Positions 1 through 3,933 of a stretch of 5,817 nt of DNA are shown here, one piece after another; the first letter of the stretch is position 1; every line of letters starts with the position of its first letter. The notes under the pieces are model-generated. The model saw only the letters and a program-made list of their open reading frames with translations. It ran no database searches and was not told the origin of the DNA. Source of the stretch: an uncultured Lachnospiraceae bacterium (lineage in GTDB: Bacteria; Bacillota; Clostridia; Lachnospirales; Lachnospiraceae); contig OMRF01000030.1 in assembly GCA_900313435.1 (NCBI GenBank), positions 1-5,817 of the forward strand, in the 5' to 3' direction. A program made the translations under genes and the position numbers.

Positions 1-440
1 ACATAAAATGCCATCTTAAGCCTGTCGGAAAGCTCCTTCCTCTCACGCACGGTCATCCCGAACTTTACGATCTGGCGCGTCATCCCGATTATATCCACCT
101 CCTGAAAGGCGTCATTCCCTATGAGCGGGCGGGACACCTGTCCGGTAAAGATCACAAGGGGGATTGAATCATAATGGGCGTCAGCTATACCTGTCACGGT
201 ATTCGTGGCACCGGGACCGCTCGTAACAAGGCAGACCCCGGGCTTTCCCGAAGCTACCGCATAGCCCTCAGCCTCATGGATGAGAGCCTGCTCATGCCTC
301 GGAAGTATGACCCTGATATCTTTATTCTTGTAGAGTTCGTCAAGAAGGTCGGTATTGTTTCCGCCGGGATAGGCAAAAACTGTATCGACACCCTCTTCCT
401 TAAGCGCTTTTACAAAGAGCTCGCTTCCTTTTATCTCCAT
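1..440 (-). CDS. ilvB: Acetolactate synthase large-subunit-like ThDP enzyme, N-terminal part (cut by left edge)
   Basis: The first 146 residues are visible; the rest lies beyond the left edge. The reading frame begins at ATG 440-438 and shows the pyrimidine-binding (PYR) domain of the acetohydroxyacid synthase family: AYPGG (residues 23-27), PRHEQ with the catalytic ThDP-activating Glu50, the AEGYA segment (57-61), TSGPGATN (73-80), GIADAHYDSIPL (84-95), TGQV (99-102) and DAFQEVDI (110-117). In this family, two pyruvates, or pyruvate plus 2-oxobutyrate, are condensed to acetolactate or acetohydroxybutyrate for branched-chain amino acid synthesis, with ThDP, Mg and usually FAD. Odd points: the loop after YPGG reads NNTDLLDEL, where typical IlvB has a PIYDAL-like stretch, and the segment after DIIGMTRQIVK departs from the usual PITKHN. 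It could therefore be a paralogue with another 2-oxoacid substrate. The ATG shares one base with the folA stop codon (TAATG), which suggests translational coupling. Family certain, exact substrate not. Confidence 0.85.
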   Translation of the reverse strand, partial: MEIKGSELFVKALKEEGVDTVFAYPGGNNTDLLDELYKNKDIRVILPRHEQALIHEAEGYAVASGKPGVCLVTSGPGATNTVTGIADAHYDSIPLVIFTGQVSRPLIGNDAFQEVDIIGMTRQIVKFGMTVRERKELSDRLKMAFY

Positions 441-946
441 TATCTGTAATCCTTCACATCATTATTTTCGTATACATCAAAGGTGTATACTATGTCAAAA
501 TAAGTCTGTTCCTCAGACTCCTCAATTTTCACCCAATTCTCAAGTTCATCAAGGTTCGGAAAATGGGCATCCGCGTCATATGCATAATCGGGCCTTGTCA
601 CATACGCTTTCCTGCAATAGGGAAGAAGCTCCCTGTATACAGACTCTCCACCCACAACGAAGATCTCATCGTCATCATATTCCTTCAGAATTTCGAAAAG
701 GGCATCTATGTCATTGACTACCGTGGCGCCCCCCGCCTTTAAATCTTTCTTTTTTGACAGGACTATATTTGTCCGGTCAGGCAGCGCAGTGCCGCCGGGA
801 AAGCTCTCAAGTGTGCGTCTTCCGAGGACTATGACATTTCCCTTGGTCATTCGTCTGAAAAACTTCATGTCCTCCGGGATCCTGATCAGGAGGGAATTGT
901 TCTTCCCTATCCCCCAATTTTTATCGGCGTTGACTATAAGGTTCAT
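440..946 (-). CDS. folA: Dihydrofolate reductase
   Basis: A 168-residue protein, the normal length for bacterial DHFR. It reduces dihydrofolate to tetrahydrofolate with NADPH in the cytoplasm, restoring the cofactor oxidised by the ThyA encoded just upstream. Visible family marks are the N-terminal strand with WGIGKNNSLL (11-20), IPEDMKFFR with active-site acid Asp26 (E. coli Asp27), LGRRTLESFP (41-50) of the NADPH site, LPDRTNIVLS (55-64) with the folate-glutamate-binding Arg58, VVGGESVY (97-104), YVTRPD (115-120) and DAHFPN (126-131). The frame is open up to 1036 within thyA, but the family N-terminus and an AAGGA box (956-952, five bases from the ATG) place the start at 946. The gap from the thyA stop is ten bases. 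Odd: the E. coli Pro21-Trp22 pair is Leu20-Ile21 here, which I believe is common in Clostridia. Very sure of the assignment. Confidence 0.96.
   Translation of the reverse strand: MNLIVNADKNWGIGKNNSLLIRIPEDMKFFRRMTKGNVIVLGRRTLESFPGGTALPDRTNIVLSKKKDLKAGGATVVNDIDALFEILKEYDDDEIFVVGGESVYRELLPYCRKAYVTRPDYAYDADAHFPNLDELENWVKIEESEEQTYFDIVYTFDVYENNDVKDYR
450..454 (-). promoter_or_regulatory. Ribosome binding site for the ilvB-like gene, inside the end of folA
   Basis: AAGGA reads on the minus strand at 454-450, nine bases before the ATG at 440. It lies within the last codons of folA, so ribosomes ending folA at TAA 442-440 are placed next to this start. Confidence 0.6.
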
Positions 947-949
947 TAT

Positions 950-957
950 CTTCCTTT
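950..957 (-). promoter_or_regulatory. Ribosome binding site that fixes the folA start
   Basis: AAAGGAAG reads at 957-950 on the minus strand, with the AAGGA core five bases before the ATG at 946. Its first base is the last base of the thyA stop codon TGA (959-957). It argues for the start at 946 rather than the in-frame ATG at 1036, which lies inside thyA. Confidence 0.7.
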
Positions 958-1805
958 CAGACCGCGATCGGTATCTCCCCGACTGACGGCCCGTATTCGT
1001 AGTTTTCAAGGCTGACGTCATCGGTCGTAAATTCATAGAAATCCTTTACATCGGGATTAAGATGAAAAACAGGCGCAGGAAAAGGCTTCCGTGCGATCAG
1101 CTCCTTTATGATCGGCACATGCCTGTCATAGATGTGGGCATCCGCTATCACATGGACCAGTTCCCCAACCTCCATGTCGCTGACCTGCGCTATCATATGG
1201 AGGAGGACAGCGTACTGCGTTACGTTCCAGTTGTTTGCGGCAAGAACGTCATTGGAGCGCTGGTTCAATATCCCGTTCAGGACCAGCTTGTCATGCCCCT
1301 TCTTTTCCGTAACATTAAAGGTCATGGAATAGGCGCAGGGATAAAGGTTCATCTCCGAGAGGTCGGAATGCACATACATATTGGTCATTATCCTTCTTGA
1401 GAAGGGATTGTGCTTTAAGTCGTAAAGCACCCTGTCCACCTGATCCATCTCTCCTTCCGGATAATACGCTTTCTGTGCCATCTGATAGCCGTAGGCCTTC
1501 CCGATGGAGCCATCCGGATCCGCCCACTCATCCCATATATGAGGCTTTAAGTCATTGATATTATTCGATTTCCGCTGCCATATCCAAAGGACTTCATCCG
1601 TGCAGCTCTTAAGCCCGGTCCTTCGGAGCGTCAGTATCGGAAACTCCTTTGAAAGGTCATAGCGGTTTACAACACCGAATTTTTTTATGGTGTAGGCGCT
1701 CGCTCCGTCAGGCCAATGGGGGCGCACCTTTTCGCCCTCGGTAGATGTGCCGTTCTCCAGTATATCACTGCACATGTCTATGAACAGTCTGTCAGCTTCG
1801 CTCAT
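957..1805 (-). CDS. thyA: Thymidylate synthase, Bacillus ThyA / phage phi3T-like type
   Basis: This is a 282-residue cytoplasmic homodimeric enzyme that methylates dUMP to dTMP, with methylene-THF as carbon and hydride donor, releasing DHF for FolA. The nucleophile is Cys157 in YPCAYSMTFNV. Other family residues are Arg137-Arg138 (SRR, reaching into the partner's phosphate site), QRSND (182-186), Asn194, HIYDRH (224-229, with His224 and Tyr226 contacting the dUMP sugar), IWDEW (90-94) and the C-terminal PIAV. Several stretches, such as VRPHWPDG, RYDLSKEFPILTLR and TQ/NQRSND, resemble the Bacillus subtilis ThyA/phi3T branch more than E. coli ThyA. The loop that carries E. coli Arg21 (RTGTG) is absent, and an Arg in the VRPHW stretch (Arg28) may replace it. 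The frame is open to an ATG at 1826, but a perfect AGGAGG six bases before the ATG at 1805 decides the start. It follows the receiver gene after 17 bases and precedes folA by ten, so it appears co-transcribed with both. Confidence 0.96.
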   Translation of the reverse strand: MSEADRLFIDMCSDILENGTSTEGEKVRPHWPDGASAYTIKKFGVVNRYDLSKEFPILTLRRTGLKSCTDEVLWIWQRKSNNINDLKPHIWDEWADPDGSIGKAYGYQMAQKAYYPEGEMDQVDRVLYDLKHNPFSRRIMTNMYVHSDLSEMNLYPCAYSMTFNVTEKKGHDKLVLNGILNQRSNDVLAANNWNVTQYAVLLHMIAQVSDMEVGELVHVIADAHIYDRHVPIIKELIARKPFPAPVFHLNPDVKDFYEFTTDDVSLENYEYGPSVGEIPIAV

Positions 1806-1811
1806 CAGATT

Positions 1812-1817
1812 CCTCCT
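1812..1817 (-). promoter_or_regulatory. Ribosome binding site that fixes the thyA start
   Basis: AGGAGG reads on the minus strand at 1817-1812, six bases before the ATG at 1805, and is the best Shine-Dalgarno match in the window. It lies downstream of the alternative ATG at 1826, which overlaps the previous gene. The start at 1805 is therefore preferred. Confidence 0.8.
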
Positions 1818-1822
1818 AAATT

Positions 1823-2581
1823 TCAAGCCCTGTCAAAAAACGCAGAAAGCTTATCAAGAAGTTCAGCACGGCTTATTGTCTTCAAAAGATAACCCTGGGG
1901 CTTTAAGCTCATGACTGACATCACGCTCTCCTTGTCCCCGCGTCCCGTAAGGAAGATAACGGGGATATGCTTCGTCTCCTCATCGCTCCTTAACATCTCA
2001 AGGACCTGGGGGCCGTCCGTCACCGGCATCTCGTAATCAAGCAATATCAGGTCAACCTTGTTTTCCGCGCCCAGCCACTTCATGGCCCGAAGACCCGAGG
2101 TCGCCATTGAGACCTTGTAGGAGTCCTTCAACCATTCGCGGATAAGGCTCATATAGTTCGGGTCATCATCCACGATAAGGATGCTCTTTTTGTTGACGCC
2201 CTCCGACACCTCGAGGCTGTGCATATTAACGGCGAGGATATATCCCTCATAATCAAGGGGGCGTTTGAAGACCTTGTAGACGAGGCTTTGCGGGATCACC
2301 TTCTGAACCGCGTCGGTGTCTGATGGCTCTCCTATCAGGATGATCTCCTTATTATCCTGCCGAAGATGATCTGAAAGATAGGTGAGTATCTCGGTCGAGG
2401 GCATCTCATTTGGTTCAAGATAATATGTCACAAGAGACACGGACGACAGGTGCTGGTTTACGGCGTCTATCGACGGCAGCGAAAAAACAGACTGTATATG
2501 GGCCTCTTCGAGCTTTTTCATAAGAACCCTTATGATGAAGGATTCCTTTTCTCCGATAATGAGTATGCTGGTTTGTGTCAT
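1823..2581 (-). CDS. Response regulator with two receiver-like domains and no output domain
   Basis: A cytoplasmic protein of 252 residues. The C-terminal half (about 131-252) is a full receiver: acidic pocket Asp138-Asp139 (ILIVDDDP), phosphoacceptor Asp182 (LILLDYEMP), Thr212 (FLTGRGD) and Lys234. The usual Pro after this Lys is Thr (LKTIS). The N-terminal half (about 4-120) has the receiver strand pattern and a KRP (106-108), but the acidic pair is replaced by GE (ILIIGEKE), the phosphoacceptor position aligns with Tyr54 (LVTYYLEP) and the Thr position with Gly84. It is thus a pseudo-receiver, probably for protein contacts. No DNA-binding, GGDEF, HD or methylesterase domain follows. Its likely partner is one of the HPt domains encoded just upstream. 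Two adjacent ATGs exist (2584 and 2581). GGAGG at 2592-2588 is three bases from the first and six from the second, so 2581 is chosen. That ATG shares one base with the previous TGA. Role as a relay member is inference. Confidence 0.9.
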   Translation of the reverse strand: MTQTSILIIGEKESFIIRVLMKKLEEAHIQSVFSLPSIDAVNQHLSSVSLVTYYLEPNEMPSTEILTYLSDHLRQDNKEIILIGEPSDTDAVQKVIPQSLVYKVFKRPLDYEGYILAVNMHSLEVSEGVNKKSILIVDDDPNYMSLIREWLKDSYKVSMATSGLRAMKWLGAENKVDLILLDYEMPVTDGPQVLEMLRSDEETKHIPVIFLTGRGDKESVMSVMSLKPQGYLLKTISRAELLDKLSAFFDRA

Positions 2582-3933
2582 CATTTACCTCCCTGATCCT
2601 TCAAAAGCTCCTCCATAAGGTCCCAGTCAAAGGTGTGAAGAGCCTTCAAAAGCCTGTCATACAGTATCTTGTCTTCTCCCTCAAGGCTGTAGTTTCCGAT
2701 ATCGGACAGTATCATCTCAATGGAATCATAATCCATTGCGGGAACAAGCTCCTTTATGGCGCTTAAAGCATCGGGCAGGACATCCTTTCCGGGAAGTTCT
2801 TTTAAAGCGCCCTCCTTTGCATCCTCCCCGATCTTTTTAAGGCCGTCATATAAGGCTTCATAGTCTGAAAGGAGCTTTTCATTATTTTCTTTTATGAAGG
2901 AGATGTCCCCCTTTTTTCCTGCCTCCTCAAGGGAAAGGGAAAGGTCGGAAAGATCCTGCGCTCCTATCATTCTGGCCGAGGTCTTTAAGGCATGCACCTT
3001 TACGGTATAGAGAGAATAATCTTCCGAAAGGAAGGCATTTTTTATCGCCTCATGATTCCCGGGCAGCGTCTCAAAAAACATCTTTAAGGCCGGGATATAA
3101 CCCTTTACCCCGCCGCAGTAGCCTATGCCCTTATCCACATCAAGCCCCTGCACCTCATAGAGGAAGGAATAATCCTCTGAAAGAGAAGGTTCCTTATCGG
3201 AAACGGTCCCGGCTTTTTTCTTTGAAACAAAAGAGGGGATCAGCTTTTTCATCGCTATCACAAGTCCGTCACCCTCGACAGGCTTTGAAACATAAGCATC
3301 AAAGCCTTTTGAAAGATAATAATCCTCTCCGCCCGGAACGTAATTTGCGGTGAGCGCGATGGCGGGTATCTTATTGCCCTTTTCCCTTATCATCTTCAGG
3401 GTCTCAACCCCGTCGGGATCCGGCATCATGTGGTCAAGAAGAAGGATATCATATTTCTTCCCGTCAAGCATCTTAATGCCTTCAGTGCCGGACTCCGCTG
3501 TATCGCAGGAAAGCCCTGCTTCTTCAAGGAGCCCCTTTATCACGGTAAGGTTCACGGGATTGTCATCAATAAGGAGCGCACTTGCGCCGTCAAATGAAAT
3601 ATCAGAGTCAGCGGGCGTTCCTTTCGACTCAGCGCTTTTTAAAAGGGCTTCTTGAAGCTTATTTTTCATATCCGCTAAGAGAAGAGCCTTTTCATCCGAA
3701 GCCTTGAGATCATTTAATGAATCAAGGATCGAATTAATGATGATGAGAAGGCTGTGCCCTGCATCGCCCATCAAAAGAGCCTTTTCCTTGACGCTATCTT
3801 TTATACCCTCCTCATGAAGCATAAGCTCACACTCCCCTATAACAGTATTTAAGGGGGTGCGGAGGCTGTGCGCTATGAAGGAAAGATCTTCGGGAAGATC
3901 ATCATCTTCCCATTTTTCTTCATCTTTTTTCAA
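2581..3933 (-). CDS. DHp-REC-HPt phosphorelay protein lacking the histidine kinase ATPase domain
   Basis: This protein of 450 residues resembles the kinase encoded just upstream but lacks its catalytic ATPase domain. Domains in order: an H-box/DHp helical pair (about 13-75) with His22 in AHSLRTPLNTVIG; a short linker; a receiver (about 116-233) with Asp123-Asp124, phosphoacceptor Asp167 (LLLDHMMP), Thr195 and Lys217 (SKPV); an HPt domain (about 268-370) with His314 in KVHALKTSARMIG; and a helical C-terminal module (about 385-446). No N, G1, F or G2 box occurs, so it cannot bind ATP by the usual means. The Glu that normally follows the H-box His is Ser23. It probably receives phosphate from the neighbouring kinase or pairs with its DHp domain; this is inference. 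The start is TTG at 3933, supported by AAGGAG seven bases upstream; no in-frame ATG occurs before residue 38, which lies past the H-box. It overlaps the upstream gene by 14 bases, and its stop overlaps the next start. Confidence 0.92.
   Translation of the reverse strand: MKKDEEKWEDDDLPEDLSFIAHSLRTPLNTVIGECELMLHEEGIKDSVKEKALLMGDAGHSLLIIINSILDSLNDLKASDEKALLLADMKNKLQEALLKSAESKGTPADSDISFDGASALLIDDNPVNLTVIKGLLEEAGLSCDTAESGTEGIKMLDGKKYDILLLDHMMPDPDGVETLKMIREKGNKIPAIALTANYVPGGEDYYLSKGFDAYVSKPVEGDGLVIAMKKLIPSFVSKKKAGTVSDKEPSLSEDYSFLYEVQGLDVDKGIGYCGGVKGYIPALKMFFETLPGNHEAIKNAFLSEDYSLYTVKVHALKTSARMIGAQDLSDLSLSLEEAGKKGDISFIKENNEKLLSDYEALYDGLKKIGEDAKEGALKELPGKDVLPDALSAIKELVPAMDYDSIEMILSDIGNYSLEGEDKILYDRLLKALHTFDWDLMEELLKDQGGK
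2584..3591 (-). repeat. Downstream copy of the diverged tandem duplication (REC-HPt-C-terminal module)
   Basis: This is the matching segment in the ATPase-less paralogue. Similarity also reaches the H-box region (about 3709-3897 here against 5477-5728 in the kinase), while the kinase's ATPase segment (about 5021-5473) has no counterpart. The pattern fits duplication of a whole kinase gene followed by in-frame loss of the ATPase domain. Fusion of separate parts is also possible. Confidence 0.78.
2587..2593 (-). promoter_or_regulatory. Ribosome binding site before the double ATG of the receiver gene
   Basis: GGGAGGT reads at 2593-2587 on the minus strand, inside the last codons of the upstream gene. 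The GGAGG core is three bases from ATG 2584 and six from ATG 2581. Spacing favours the second, but the first makes a classic ATGA overlap and cannot be excluded. The products differ by one Met. Confidence 0.65.

Noticed and set aside
174..449. Plus-strand open frame opposite the ilvB-like gene
   Set aside because: It is antisense to a clear ThDP-enzyme coding region, has no recognisable motif and no convincing ribosome binding site.
947..1036. A 30-residue N-terminal extension of DHFR starting at ATG 1036
   Set aside because: It lies almost entirely inside the thyA coding region in another frame, has no family similarity, and the ATG at 946 has a good ribosome binding site and matches the DHFR N-terminus.
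1062..1400. Plus-strand open frame of 112 residues opposite thyA
   Set aside because: It mirrors conserved thyA codons. The translated protein is rich in Arg, His and Met with no domain, as expected from a shadow frame.
1806..1822. A terminator or promoter between the receiver gene and thyA
   Set aside because: The gap is only 17 bases and mostly taken up by the thyA ribosome binding site; no hairpin or T-run is visible.
1806..1826. A seven-residue longer thyA starting at ATG 1826
   Set aside because: The AGGAGG box lies downstream of this ATG and six bases before the ATG at 1805, so 1805 is the supported start.
3350..3655. Plus-strand open frame opposite the receiver domain of the paralogue
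   Set aside because: It is antisense to conserved receiver codons. The Ser/Pro-rich translation has no family signature.
3920..3933. A frameshift or broken single gene joining the kinase and its paralogue
   Set aside because: The kinase ends with a natural C-terminal module, and the next frame starts with a new TTG, a good ribosome binding site and its own H-box, so these are two genes and not one interrupted reading frame.
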